Assembly: GCA_018902795.1 (NCBI GenBank)
Contig: JAHIQD010000007.1
Location: forward strand, 1 to 64,000
Length of the DNA stretch: 64,000 nt
Reading direction: 5' to 3'
Source: Bacteroidota bacterium
Lineage (GTDB): Bacteria > Bacteroidota > Bacteroidia > Flavobacteriales > Weeksellaceae
Shown here: positions 25,672-35,106 of the stretch, piece after piece
Layout: each line of letters starts with the position of its first letter
Position numbering within the stretch: the stretch's first letter is position 1
Translations under genes and position numbers: made by a program
Notes under the pieces: generated by a model
Told to the model about the DNA's origin: nothing
Databases searched by the model: none
What the model saw: the letters and a program-made list of their open reading frames with translations, nothing else

Positions 25672-26325
25672 ATGAAATTTTTTATCGACACAGCCAATCT
25701 TGAGCAGATTAAAGAAGCGCAGGATCTTGGAATTTTAGACGGTGTTACCACCAATCCATCACTGATGGCAAAAGAAGGAATCAGCGGGAAAGAAGCCATT
25801 CTGAACCATTACAAAACCATCTGTGAAATTGCTGACGGCGATATATCCGCTGAAGTTTTAAGCACCACTTATGACGAAATGATTAAAGAAGGTGAAGAAC
25901 TTGCAGCGATTCACCCCAATATCGTGGTGAAAATCCCGATGATTAAAGACGGAGTAAAAGCTTTGAAATATTTCTCCAACAAAGGCATCAAAACCAACTG
26001 TACTTTGATTTTCTCTGCTGGCCAGGCGTTACTTGCTGCAAAAGCAGGTGCAAATTATGTTTCACCATTCCTTGGAAGACTTGATGATATTTCTGTAGAC
26101 GGAATGAATTTAATTGAAGAAATAAGAATTATTTTTGACAATTATATGTTTGATACTGAGATTCTTGCAGCATCAATCCGTTCCCCAATGCATATTATCA
26201 ATTGTGCTAAAATTGGCGCTGATGTAGTGACTTCACCTTTGGCATCAATTCTTAACTTATTGAAACACCCGCTTACAGACAGCGGTTTGGCGCAATTTGT
26301 TGCAGACGCAAAAAAAATGGATTAA
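25672..26325 (+). CDS. fsa: fructose-6-phosphate aldolase/transaldolase
   Basis: A 217-residue member of the short transaldolase family. The Schiff-base Lys is K87 in IVVKIPM, the DGVTTNPSL loop lies at 23-31, and TLIFSAGQALLAAKAGANYVSPFLGR gives the strand 5-6 region. It catalyses aldol cleavage of fructose 6-phosphate or works as transaldolase TalC in the pentose phosphate pathway; sequence alone does not separate the two. It stands alone between a gene on the other strand and a strong terminator. Confidence 0.93.
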   Translation: MKFFIDTANLEQIKEAQDLGILDGVTTNPSLMAKEGISGKEAILNHYKTICEIADGDISAEVLSTTYDEMIKEGEELAAIHPNIVVKIPMIKDGVKALKYFSNKGIKTNCTLIFSAGQALLAAKAGANYVSPFLGRLDDISVDGMNLIEEIRIIFDNYMFDTEILAASIRSPMHIINCAKIGADVVTSPLASILNLLKHPLTDSGLAQFVADAKKMD

Positions 26326-26346
26326 TTTTTAATCTTAAATAAATAG

Positions 26347-26377
26347 AAACCGTCCGGAATTTTCGGACGGTTTTTTT
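26347..26377 (+). terminator. terminator after fsa
   Basis: AAACCGTCCG and CGGACGGTTT pair around a seven-base loop and are followed by seven T. Confidence 0.9.
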
Positions 26378-26427
26378 GTGCTTAAAAGGGTAAGCATTAC
26401 AATTTCTGTGATCTTTGATCTTAATCC

Positions 26428-26454
26428 AAAAAAAAATCCTGCATTACTGCAGGA
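26428..26454 (-). terminator. terminator after tRNA-Arg
   Basis: On the minus strand TTCCTGCA, GTAA and TGCAGGA form a stem followed by a run of about nine T, placed just past the 3' end of the tRNA. Confidence 0.8.
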
Positions 26455-26466
26455 ATTATTTTTTAG

Positions 26467-26540
26467 TGACCCGGAAGGGACTCGAACCCCCAACCCTCAG
26501 AGCCGAAATCTGATATTCTATCCAATTGAACTACCGAGCC
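26467..26540 (-). tRNA. tRNA-Arg (anticodon UCG)
   Basis: The 74-base cloverleaf reads on the minus strand from GGCTCGG to CCGGGTC plus discriminator A. The D arm is GTTC/GAAT, the anticodon stem TCAGA/TCTGA encloses loop TTTCGGC with anticodon TCG (reads CGA), and the T loop is TTCGAGT. The T stem has two G-T pairs. No CCA is encoded. It begins nine bases after the stop of the barrel-protein gene, so it may be cut from a shared transcript. Confidence 0.93.
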
Positions 26541-26549
26541 TCACTACAT

Positions 26550-28328
26550 TTAAAAAGAAATCTTTACTCCTCCCAAAAACTGTGCTCCCAAAACTTTATA
26601 ACCTTTGAAAGTCTGATAATTGGTGTTCAGTAAATTATTTCCGAGTGCAAAAATACTGAAATTTTTGTGAACTTTGTACTCTGCGGACAGATTTAAATCA
26701 GCAAAACCGCCAACTTTATCATTCGTGTCTTCAGTTGCTACAAACAGATTAGGCGAAGTAGCTGATTCTGCGAAAGAAAAGGAGTTCGTCGTTCTGTCGG
26801 AGCTGAAAATCGCTTTCGCTCCCAGATTCAGTTTTTTTCCCAGAAGTGAATATTTTCCGCCCAAACTGGCTTTCACCAATGGCCTGTTATAAATATGATC
26901 GTTATTATCGAGGATATACTTTTCAAAATTCAGTTCCCCGTCCAAAACCAGATTGGCTAATGGAAAAAACTGGATACTTCCTTTGACTTCACTTTTTGTT
27001 CCGTTGTCATAAGCCGCAGAAAAAGTATTCGCAAAGTCATAAGGTGCTCTCTCCAGTGTGAAACTGTTATCAAACAAACTGTTTGCCTTGAAGAAAAGAA
27101 TGTTATTCATCTTCGCAAAACCGGCGCTCACATCATATTTAATACTCTGATCGATATCTCCGCGAATCCCGAAATACACATTATACTTTGTTTCGGTTGG
27201 ATGAAGTTCCTGATCTGAAACCAAATACGGATTTTCTTCGAGTAAGTTAGCGTAAGAATTCAGTTTCAAACCGCCGTCCACTCCACCGTAAAATTTAAAT
27301 TCGTCTGCTGCTGCGATCTGAACTTCTGCTTTCGGGAACCAGTAGGTTTTGTTGTTTTTAGCTTCTTCGGTCAGAAGATTACTGTTGTTTTTAGCATTTA
27401 AAAATGAAAAATCCGAACCGATCATGATATACGATTTCCCTTGGAAGAACGTCAGTTTAGGTGATAAAGTGGCGTTGAAGAAATTGGAAGAATTCTGGTC
27501 GAGTAAAGAGAATTCAGACTTCAAAGTCTCCAGGTTAACGCCCAGATCGGCATTCATCGTTAAATCATTTACCGGAAGTTCCACCGCATGTTTCGAAAGA
27601 TTGACCAAAATTTCTGCCTGTGTCTCTTTTGCATTAAAATGATCACTCAATATTGAAGATTTTAAGCGGACATCATTCAGGATTTCATTGGAATAAAAAT
27701 CATAATATCCATTCAGTTTAAAACGATTGGTTTTCTGCTGTAAATCAATATTGGAATCTGGTTTCAGGGCATAAATTCCGTAATAATTATAATCATTCAA
27801 ACCGTAATCAGCGTTGATATTGAATTTGCCTTTCTCACCAAAAGAGTTAAGATAAGCGCCAACATTGGCCGAGCTTTGTTTGGAATTCCAGTCATATTCC
27901 TTTTTCAAACCTGTTGTTGAAAGAAAATGTACGTCTCCGCCGACTTCCAGCTGGTTTTCAAGCGTAGTTGAAATATTTCCGTCAGCTAGAATCTTTCCAA
28001 AATTTCCCATTCCAAGCTGGAAATAGTTGTTATGATAATCCGCATTGAATTTAGGTGAAATATCCTCGCCCTGAATGGTGGACGTCTTGAAATCAGAAGC
28101 CGCCGGAACATCGGTAATATCATATTTGAGGTTCAGCGAATCCTGGGTTTTCTTTTCTTTGGGAGGATAGTTTTTTTCCGCGGCAACGGATGTTTTTTTC
28201 TTTTCTATTTTCTTTACTTCGGGTTCGCGCTTGCGGTCCAGGATCAGCTTTTCTTCTTTAATCTGAGAAAATGCGACCTGAGAAATCCCTAAAAACAATA
28301 TCGACAATATCTGAACTTTCTTTTTCAT
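26550..28328 (-). CDS. outer-membrane beta-barrel protein, TonB-receptor-like without plug
   Basis: After a signal peptide (1-21, ending VAFSQ) comes a charged linker with Lys/Glu runs (24-62), then about 480 residues of alternating polar and aromatic residues ending in LGGVKISF, an outer-membrane barrel C-terminus with terminal Phe. The barrel part resembles TonB-dependent receptors, but the N-terminal plug is missing. The gene follows a 986-residue TPR protein by 60 bases on the same strand; the two probably form one unit, with a periplasmic TPR partner. Cargo or role cannot be told. Confidence 0.75.
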   Translation of the reverse strand: MKKKVQILSILFLGISQVAFSQIKEEKLILDRKREPEVKKIEKKKTSVAAEKNYPPKEKKTQDSLNLKYDITDVPAASDFKTSTIQGEDISPKFNADYHNNYFQLGMGNFGKILADGNISTTLENQLEVGGDVHFLSTTGLKKEYDWNSKQSSANVGAYLNSFGEKGKFNINADYGLNDYNYYGIYALKPDSNIDLQQKTNRFKLNGYYDFYSNEILNDVRLKSSILSDHFNAKETQAEILVNLSKHAVELPVNDLTMNADLGVNLETLKSEFSLLDQNSSNFFNATLSPKLTFFQGKSYIMIGSDFSFLNAKNNSNLLTEEAKNNKTYWFPKAEVQIAAADEFKFYGGVDGGLKLNSYANLLEENPYLVSDQELHPTETKYNVYFGIRGDIDQSIKYDVSAGFAKMNNILFFKANSLFDNSFTLERAPYDFANTFSAAYDNGTKSEVKGSIQFFPLANLVLDGELNFEKYILDNNDHIYNRPLVKASLGGKYSLLGKKLNLGAKAIFSSDRTTNSFSFAESATSPNLFVATEDTNDKVGGFADLNLSAEYKVHKNFSIFALGNNLLNTNYQTFKGYKVLGAQFLGGVKISF

Positions 28329-28388
28329 AAATTCTTTTATCTAATTTTTGCAGCAACGCGTTTCATCACGTTCAATTTGAGATTTTTC

Positions 28389-31349
28389 TTATTTAATGAG
28401 CTTTTTCACCTCTTTTGCTTCCGCAACAATTTCCGGAAAATCCTGGTAATTGGCGATAATCTGATCAACGGTATAACTCGCCTGATAATTATCTTTCAGT
28501 CCGATATAATTTTTTGCCATCAACACCAACGCTTTTGCACCCCAATATTCTTCGGAAGCGTAATTGTTTGCCAGTTTGAAGATTGTTTCATTGGAAGTTT
28601 TAAATGCTTTGGCCTTGTTCTGGTAAAATGCTTTTGCATAAAAAGATTCCGCGGCAACTTCGGTATTTGAAGATTTTTCAAGAGCGGCGTAAGCGGCTTT
28701 TGCATCAGTGTCTTTTCCTTTGTTCATCAAACTTCTGGCTTTTATAACTTTGGCCTGTTCGATAACGGAAGCTGAGTTTTTAGCGTTTTTCAAGACCAAA
28801 TCTGCATAGTTTTCGGCCTGACCGAAATTCTTTTCTTCTGCATAGATTTTCATCAGTTCCAGATTCGCGAAGTTTTTCACATTCACGTTCGTAGAATTGG
28901 CAAGCGGTTCCAGATATTTTTTAGCTTCATTGGTATTGTTCTGATCCAGATAAATCTGTGCTACTCGGGTCTGCGCGTCTTCCTGATAATCATTCTGAAC
29001 ATTCGCAACTTCCTGTAAAACCAACAGCGCTTTTGCAGAATTTTTGGTTTGGTAATAACTTTCTCCCAGTTCGTACTGAGCCTGATAAAGGCCTTCTCCG
29101 GTTGGATTTTGCGTCAAATATTTTTCGTAAAGCGGAATTGCTTTGCTGTAATCTTTTGCTGCGTAATAGTTTTTCGCTGCATTCAGGTTGATTTCATCGA
29201 GTTCCGAAGCATCAATTTTCACCCCTAAACTCTGCGCAAAACTCTGGTAACCGGCAATATCATTATTTTTGATAAAAGCAGGTCTGGAAGCCTGAACAAT
29301 TTTACTTGCATAGGCCGTATTTCTGTATTGGTTTCCAAGCGACCGGAATTCGGAAAGCGCCTTGTCATTCTGGTTAAGATCAATATAATTCTGCGCACGG
29401 TAAATCTGCGCATTGGCAACTAAATCTTTATCAGAACTGCTCCTGATGACCTGACCAAAATAATCATTTGAGTTGCTGAAATCGTCGTTTGCTGCGTAAG
29501 CCGTGGCAATTTCATACTGCGCATCATCAACATATTCTGAATTCCTGTATTGTGTGATCAGCTTTTTCAAAGTAGAAATCTTCGCTTCGGTATCACCTTT
29601 GAAACCAAGCGCCATTCCCTTCTGAAATAAGGTATAATCGTCAGCATTTTCAGCCTTTTCATAAATCGCAATGGCTTCATTCAGCTGATTGTCCGCATAA
29701 TAAGTATCTGCTAAACGGAGTTCGGCGTCATTTTTAAACTCAGCTTTTGGATTTTTCAGGTATTCAGAAAAATACTGTTTTGCTTTTTCAAATTTTTTCG
29801 ATTTGAAATAGGCATAACCCAAATCGTAAGACAACTGCTGCTTTTCAGGGAAGTTTTCATTGGTTAGCTTTTCATAACGAACTATTGCTGAAGGGTAATT
29901 TCCTTTCTGATAATAGGTTTGAGCCAACCAATAAGTCGCTCTGGTATTGAACTCCTTATTGATGTTAAATTCCAGACTTCTTAGAAAATATTTTTCAGCG
30001 GCGTCGAAATTTCCTTTATTAAATTCTTCAGTTCCCAATAAAAATGAAACTTCCTGATCGATTTTATTCAGTTCCGGAGTGGAATTCGGCATTTTATCAA
30101 TCGCGCTCAATGTTCCTTTATAATCTCCGGAATACAGATAAGATTTCACCAGCAGCGATTTCATTTCTGCTGTTTCCGCACTTTTCGGATACTTACTGAT
30201 ATAACTTTGAATCACGACAGGCGCCGATTCAAAAGGATTTCCGATGTCGTAGCTGAGTTTTGCATACTGCAAGTGCGCCAATCTCTGTACTTTCGCATCA
30301 TAACTCATCTGATATGCAGATCTGAACGCCGAAAGCGCTTCCTGCTTTTTGCCCACCGCAAGGTAGGCGTTCCCCAACTGATAATACGCATTTTGGGAAG
30401 TTGCAGAATTGCTGTTGATCAGCTGGTTATAATAAGAAACGGCTTCATCATATTTTTTAAGCTGTGCGGAAACAAAACCCATCTCATACAAATCGCTTTC
30501 AGAAGGAGTGGTTTTGCTTTCCAAGTAATTTTTCAGGTGAGGATAAGCAGAAGCGTAATCGCCTTTCATGAAATAACTCTCCCCGATAATCTTGTGAACC
30601 TCAGCTTTATATTCAGAAGAAATAGGTTCTGCCAGCAAAGAATTCCCTTCTGTAATGGCTTTGTCGTAATCTTTCTGATTGAAATACATCTGCACATAGT
30701 ATGGTTTTACCAGATGTGCATATTTTTCATTGTCTTTAATCTGGTCGAAAAAAGAGAAGGCTTTGTCATTCTGACCGTCGGCATAATAGAGATGTCCCAA
30801 CATGTATGCAATGTCATTTTTGTCTGTATCGCCGGCATTTTTATATGCTTCTTCCAGTGCCTCAATCGCACCGGCAGAATCTCCGGTCATGAATTTTGCG
30901 TATCCCAATTTTGTGATGTACTGGGTGTTTTCTTCTTTGGAAAGCTGGTACTGATTAACGTTTTTCAATGTTTCCAGTGCTTTTTCGAAATCTTTCTGAG
31001 CTAAATAATAATCAGCCAGCGGAAGATTCGCCTGTGCAAAATAAGCCGAGTTGGGATATTCCTTAATAAAAGCTTCCAAACCCTGTTCTGCATGGTTTTT
31101 CCTTAAGATAACGCCAATTACATTATCAAAAAACTGTGAGGCTTCCTTCCGGGAGTTCGACAGCGATCCGTTGTAGAAATACTGTCTTGCATATTCGAAC
31201 TGGGAAGCATTGTAAATTTTATTTTGATAAAGGTTTTCAGCCAGACTGAACCGGTAGTTTTCGCGGTCGCTGAAGTATTGGGATTGTTGAGCTTCGGAAA
31301 GTCCGTAATAGAAAATTGCGGTAGCAATGATGATTTTTTTTGAATTCAT
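28389..31349 (-). CDS. large tetratricopeptide-repeat protein, exported
   Basis: A signal peptide (about 1-20, ending LSEAQ) leads 960 residues of TPR units: A-rich pairs of helices such as ALETLKNVNQY, AISYYNQLINSN and AKQYFSEYLKNP return every 34-38 residues from start to end, perhaps 22-24 copies. TPR arrays scaffold protein complexes; the outer-membrane barrel gene immediately downstream is the likely partner. Flavobacterial pairs of this kind are conserved but I know no defined function. No enzymatic domain is visible. Confidence 0.88.
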   Translation of the reverse strand: MNSKKIIIATAIFYYGLSEAQQSQYFSDRENYRFSLAENLYQNKIYNASQFEYARQYFYNGSLSNSRKEASQFFDNVIGVILRKNHAEQGLEAFIKEYPNSAYFAQANLPLADYYLAQKDFEKALETLKNVNQYQLSKEENTQYITKLGYAKFMTGDSAGAIEALEEAYKNAGDTDKNDIAYMLGHLYYADGQNDKAFSFFDQIKDNEKYAHLVKPYYVQMYFNQKDYDKAITEGNSLLAEPISSEYKAEVHKIIGESYFMKGDYASAYPHLKNYLESKTTPSESDLYEMGFVSAQLKKYDEAVSYYNQLINSNSATSQNAYYQLGNAYLAVGKKQEALSAFRSAYQMSYDAKVQRLAHLQYAKLSYDIGNPFESAPVVIQSYISKYPKSAETAEMKSLLVKSYLYSGDYKGTLSAIDKMPNSTPELNKIDQEVSFLLGTEEFNKGNFDAAEKYFLRSLEFNINKEFNTRATYWLAQTYYQKGNYPSAIVRYEKLTNENFPEKQQLSYDLGYAYFKSKKFEKAKQYFSEYLKNPKAEFKNDAELRLADTYYADNQLNEAIAIYEKAENADDYTLFQKGMALGFKGDTEAKISTLKKLITQYRNSEYVDDAQYEIATAYAANDDFSNSNDYFGQVIRSSSDKDLVANAQIYRAQNYIDLNQNDKALSEFRSLGNQYRNTAYASKIVQASRPAFIKNNDIAGYQSFAQSLGVKIDASELDEINLNAAKNYYAAKDYSKAIPLYEKYLTQNPTGEGLYQAQYELGESYYQTKNSAKALLVLQEVANVQNDYQEDAQTRVAQIYLDQNNTNEAKKYLEPLANSTNVNVKNFANLELMKIYAEEKNFGQAENYADLVLKNAKNSASVIEQAKVIKARSLMNKGKDTDAKAAYAALEKSSNTEVAAESFYAKAFYQNKAKAFKTSNETIFKLANNYASEEYWGAKALVLMAKNYIGLKDNYQASYTVDQIIANYQDFPEIVAEAKEVKKLIK

Positions 31350-31551
31350 TTAATCCTGTTTTTCAGAAAAGGTTTTGAATTGAATAAGCGGACGTTTTTA
31401 TGGCTTAAAGCCACAAAAAAACTTTCCACATTTATTCAACGAAAATAAAGAAAACTTATTGTCTGTACAAGTTAATTGAGATATTGTGGAAATGTTAATA
31501 AGTTTAGTTTTAAACTTTAATCCAGTCAGTAAGAAAGTGTTAGACCGCCTT

Positions 31552-34500
31552 TTAATTCCTGTTTTTAAGCATAATCCAGCCCTGACGCTGTTCGTTCTTT
31601 TTTGTCACGGGATCAAACCATGAAGCCGTGTACCAGTAAGATGCCGTTGAAAGTGAATGTCCGCCGGAAGTTCCGTCCCAGGAAACCTTATTTTTATCCT
31701 GAGTTTCGAACACTTTATTTCCGTAACGGTCCACGATCACTACAGAAATGTTTTCCATTTTATCTAAATTTTCAATGCTCCAGAAATCATTAATCCCGTC
31801 TGAATTGGGTGTAAATGCATTGTTGATTTTAATAAAATAAATGGTTTTTGGCTCTCCAAAACAGCCCGTCGCAGATTCAACCTGAATAATATAGGAAGCT
31901 GCTGTCGGATTCATTAAAACATTTGAATTCTGAGCAATACCATTGAAGTAATATTTATAAGGTTTCACACCACCGCTCGCAATCACTTCAATCGAATTGT
32001 TGGTTTGGTTCACTACCTCAATTTTAGGCTGGTTTTCGTCGGAAACCATAAACTGATGCGTGTAAGTACAGCCCGCCGCATTGGTAAGCTCTACCGAATA
32101 ACTGCCGGCTTTGCTGATGTTCACAGTAGGTGAGGTTTCCCCTGTACTCCATTTTCTGGAAACATTTTCCGGTCCGGCATCGATATTTAAAGTCTCTCCG
32201 TAGCAGATGAAGTATTTATCCAAAAGTGTTGAGGATTTGGTGGGCGTATTTACCTTCAGGTTGATTTTAGCTAAAGCCGGACAGAATCCGGGAAGCATAA
32301 TTTTTAAATACACTGTCTGCGCAAATGCTGTTTCATTAGTATAAACTGCAGGAATAATCTGCGTAAGAGTCTGATCTTTAAAATATTCAAAAACGGCAGC
32401 GGGATCATTCGTGAATACTGCTTTTTTGGAATTTAAATCAAACGCATTTTTGCCGTCAAAATCTGAATCACAAAGAGGGTAATCGGTTTCATTGGTCAAT
32501 AGTACGGAACCCGTGCCTTTAGTAAAAGTAACTGTTTCAACATCTGAAACGCATCCAGTCGATTTATCTTTCATTAAAAACTGCACCGTTTTCGGTAATA
32601 CCGACACATCGAAATCAGCAGGAAGCGGGTTTCCGGAAACGTCAGAAAAAGTATACTGGGTTGAATTGGTGATCACCGCATTCTGGAAATTCTGTAATGA
32701 ATAAGTGACTTCATTACAAATCAGGATTTGAGAAATCTGTGATGCCGGTTTTGGATTGAACTGCAGGTCAAAATTTACCACATCATCACAAGTAGAATTG
32801 TAGATGATTTTAATATAAGGCTTGGTCCCCAAAACAGACGAATCATAATTGGTCACCTGACCCGGTGTAAGCAGCGTTCCGTTCTGGGAATAATACTGTA
32901 TTGAAGGGACAACCGGCGGCTGTGCATTGGTCAGGCTTGAAACCGTCTGCGTTAAATTGAACAGGCTATTTCCCACACAGTTCTTAAGTATGATGGGATT
33001 GGGAGAGACAACGCGGGGTTTTGGATAGACCACAAGCGTGACTGCAGGAAAGTTCTGGGCTACACAACCGGTCGTGTTATCCACTACTCTGATGTATAAA
33101 ACCGTGTTGCCAAGGCCGCTTCTGAACGCAGTAGAATTCGGTACGGAATTATCACCTGCCTGCGCTCCTGCAGGTGTTGTGTGATAAGTTACCGTTACAC
33201 TTCCCGGATTTACTTCATTATCGAACAGCGCATGCAGATTATAGGTCTGTGTGGAACTTGCGCACTGCACCAGATCTGGATTATTAGGATTCGGTGTATT
33301 CGCAGTGACCTGAGGATAGGTAGTAAAGCTGACCGTTCCTGTGGTCTCGCAGGCGAAATTGGGATGTTTGATTTTTACATATACCGGATTATTGAGTGAA
33401 GGGTTTACTTCAGTTAAATTATAATTAATACCGTCAGTGGAGAACAAAATATTAACATTCAGCGACGGGGTGAATTTGGTTTTAAAATCAGCAGCCTTGT
33501 AACTGGTAAGTACAGTGCAGGTTTTATCCGGAGAATACACTGTTCCGTTAACCGGCAGGGAAGCAAAGACCATATCGAAAGAATCAGTGAAGGTACATGT
33601 TCCTGCAGTATTCTGAGCCCTGACGGTTATCGTTCTGGTGGTATTGGCGGCAATTGGGAAACTGGTGTAATTTGGGATATTTACTCCATTCTCCTCAAAT
33701 ACCACACTGTACTGTGAAGGATTTGCCGGATAATAATCGTAGAGATTTACGGTTGTCGAAGTACTCCCATCAGTTTTACAAATATATTTCGGGCTGTTGT
33801 TAAATGGCGGGAAGCTGTTGGTGAAATTCACCGATATCGGTGCAGAATCATTAAAACAGGCTGCATTGCTGGTGTGCCTCATTCTTACAAAATAAGAACC
33901 GGTAACCGAAACGGCCGCCTGATTGGTGGTAGAAATAACCGCCGGATTACCCACCTGAAACCATTCATAAGACATACCAGGCAGCAAGGGAGTTTCCAAT
34001 ACTGACTGGGAACAGGCCGCGCTTTTTATGGAAACAGCAGGCACCGGGAGTGCTGAAAATATAATCTGATCCGAAACCGCCGCTCCTATCTGTACTCCTG
34101 AAGGATCGTGATAAGTCACCTCCACTTTCAAAATATCACCATCGTTAGGTGAAAAACCTGAGAGAGTGTCTGCTGTTGCTCCGGTAATTGGTGTTCCGTT
34201 GCGGTACCATTTGAATTGTGGGGTAAGATTTTGGTTTGGGGTGAAAACCCATGCTACCCCTTCACTTTTCCATTTTCCGTTATTGTAATTATTGGTCGTG
34301 TTACTGTGAACCGGCACTTTAAATTTCGAAGCATCATCATTCTGAATCCCCAGAATTGCATTATAGGAATCTTCTGTCTTATTGTTAACGTAGATAATAA
34401 TCCTTCCGTCTTCCAATAAAATAATATTGCTGTAATAAGTGGTGCTTGAAATGCCCCCAGTTCCGTTTGTCCTGATCTGATTCTGGAAGGAAACCAGCAG

Positions 34501-35106
34501 TCCATTTACTCCGCCAAATATTATATTTTTGTACAGATAAGTCACACTTGAATTCTGAGAACGCGGAATTAAATCGGTGTAACCAAAAAATATCTGTGCC
34601 AGATTAAGTTCCTGAGTCGGATTATTTTTAAATACTTTATTATAATCAGTGGAAGGCAGCACAGAATAGGTATTGTAGCCCGTAATCCCGCTGTAAGTCC
34701 GATCAGTATACGTGTTGGTATCTTTTAAATTATCAAGCTCGGGATCATTGGTAAAGACCAGTCTGCCGTTGCTTCCCATCACGGCTTTGGTGTAATTTTT
34801 CCCGTAAAAACTGAATGTAAAACCGATAGGAAAAGACTCACTGAATTTATTGGCTCCCGTTGCAGGAAAATTGATGGGTATGGAACCGGCCGAAAGCGGG
34901 TAATTGGAAGGCAAATCCTTTGTCATGGCATAATCCCCTGTCGAGGTTGCCGCTGCATCCACTTTCAGATTAAAACTGTTCCCTGCACAAAAATACTGTT
35001 GCGCCGGATAACTCACATTGGTTATCGGATTATAAAGGTTTACCGTTTGGCTAAAACCTGAAATAAAAAAAAAAATGAACAGTAAAAAATAAATCTTCCG
35101 CATCAA
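31552..35106 (-). CDS. large secreted protein with T9SS type B (gliding-associated) C-terminus
   Basis: The 1184-residue protein starts with a signal peptide (1-19, FISGFSQ), then an N-terminal block with a SFYGKNYTKAVMGSNGRLVF stretch seen in many flavobacterial surface proteins, then roughly eight Ig-like/PKD-type beta domains, and ends with the type B sorting domain: FTPNSDGINDFWSIENL, VDRYGNKVFE and ASYWYTASW, the GLDM of gliding-motility-associated C-termini. It is therefore sent out by T9SS and stays on or near the surface. A role in adhesion is likely by analogy with similar proteins. It stands 200 bases from the TPR gene. Confidence 0.9.
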   Translation of the reverse strand: MMRKIYFLLFIFFFISGFSQTVNLYNPITNVSYPAQQYFCAGNSFNLKVDAAATSTGDYAMTKDLPSNYPLSAGSIPINFPATGANKFSESFPIGFTFSFYGKNYTKAVMGSNGRLVFTNDPELDNLKDTNTYTDRTYSGITGYNTYSVLPSTDYNKVFKNNPTQELNLAQIFFGYTDLIPRSQNSSVTYLYKNIIFGGVNGLLVSFQNQIRTNGTGGISSTTYYSNIILLEDGRIIIYVNNKTEDSYNAILGIQNDDASKFKVPVHSNTTNNYNNGKWKSEGVAWVFTPNQNLTPQFKWYRNGTPITGATADTLSGFSPNDGDILKVEVTYHDPSGVQIGAAVSDQIIFSALPVPAVSIKSAACSQSVLETPLLPGMSYEWFQVGNPAVISTTNQAAVSVTGSYFVRMRHTSNAACFNDSAPISVNFTNSFPPFNNSPKYICKTDGSTSTTVNLYDYYPANPSQYSVVFEENGVNIPNYTSFPIAANTTRTITVRAQNTAGTCTFTDSFDMVFASLPVNGTVYSPDKTCTVLTSYKAADFKTKFTPSLNVNILFSTDGINYNLTEVNPSLNNPVYVKIKHPNFACETTGTVSFTTYPQVTANTPNPNNPDLVQCASSTQTYNLHALFDNEVNPGSVTVTYHTTPAGAQAGDNSVPNSTAFRSGLGNTVLYIRVVDNTTGCVAQNFPAVTLVVYPKPRVVSPNPIILKNCVGNSLFNLTQTVSSLTNAQPPVVPSIQYYSQNGTLLTPGQVTNYDSSVLGTKPYIKIIYNSTCDDVVNFDLQFNPKPASQISQILICNEVTYSLQNFQNAVITNSTQYTFSDVSGNPLPADFDVSVLPKTVQFLMKDKSTGCVSDVETVTFTKGTGSVLLTNETDYPLCDSDFDGKNAFDLNSKKAVFTNDPAAVFEYFKDQTLTQIIPAVYTNETAFAQTVYLKIMLPGFCPALAKINLKVNTPTKSSTLLDKYFICYGETLNIDAGPENVSRKWSTGETSPTVNISKAGSYSVELTNAAGCTYTHQFMVSDENQPKIEVVNQTNNSIEVIASGGVKPYKYYFNGIAQNSNVLMNPTAASYIIQVESATGCFGEPKTIYFIKINNAFTPNSDGINDFWSIENLDKMENISVVIVDRYGNKVFETQDKNKVSWDGTSGGHSLSTASYWYTASWFDPVTKKNEQRQGWIMLKNRN

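Noticed and set aside
26467..26540. tRNA-Arg as an integration site
   Set aside because: No integrase gene and no repeat of the tRNA 3' end was seen nearby.
30207..31004. 265-codon plus-strand frame opposite the TPR gene
   Set aside because: It is the complement of the repeat-rich TPR gene; its translation is a run of Phe, Ile, Cys and Arg with no family likeness, typical of an antisense shadow.
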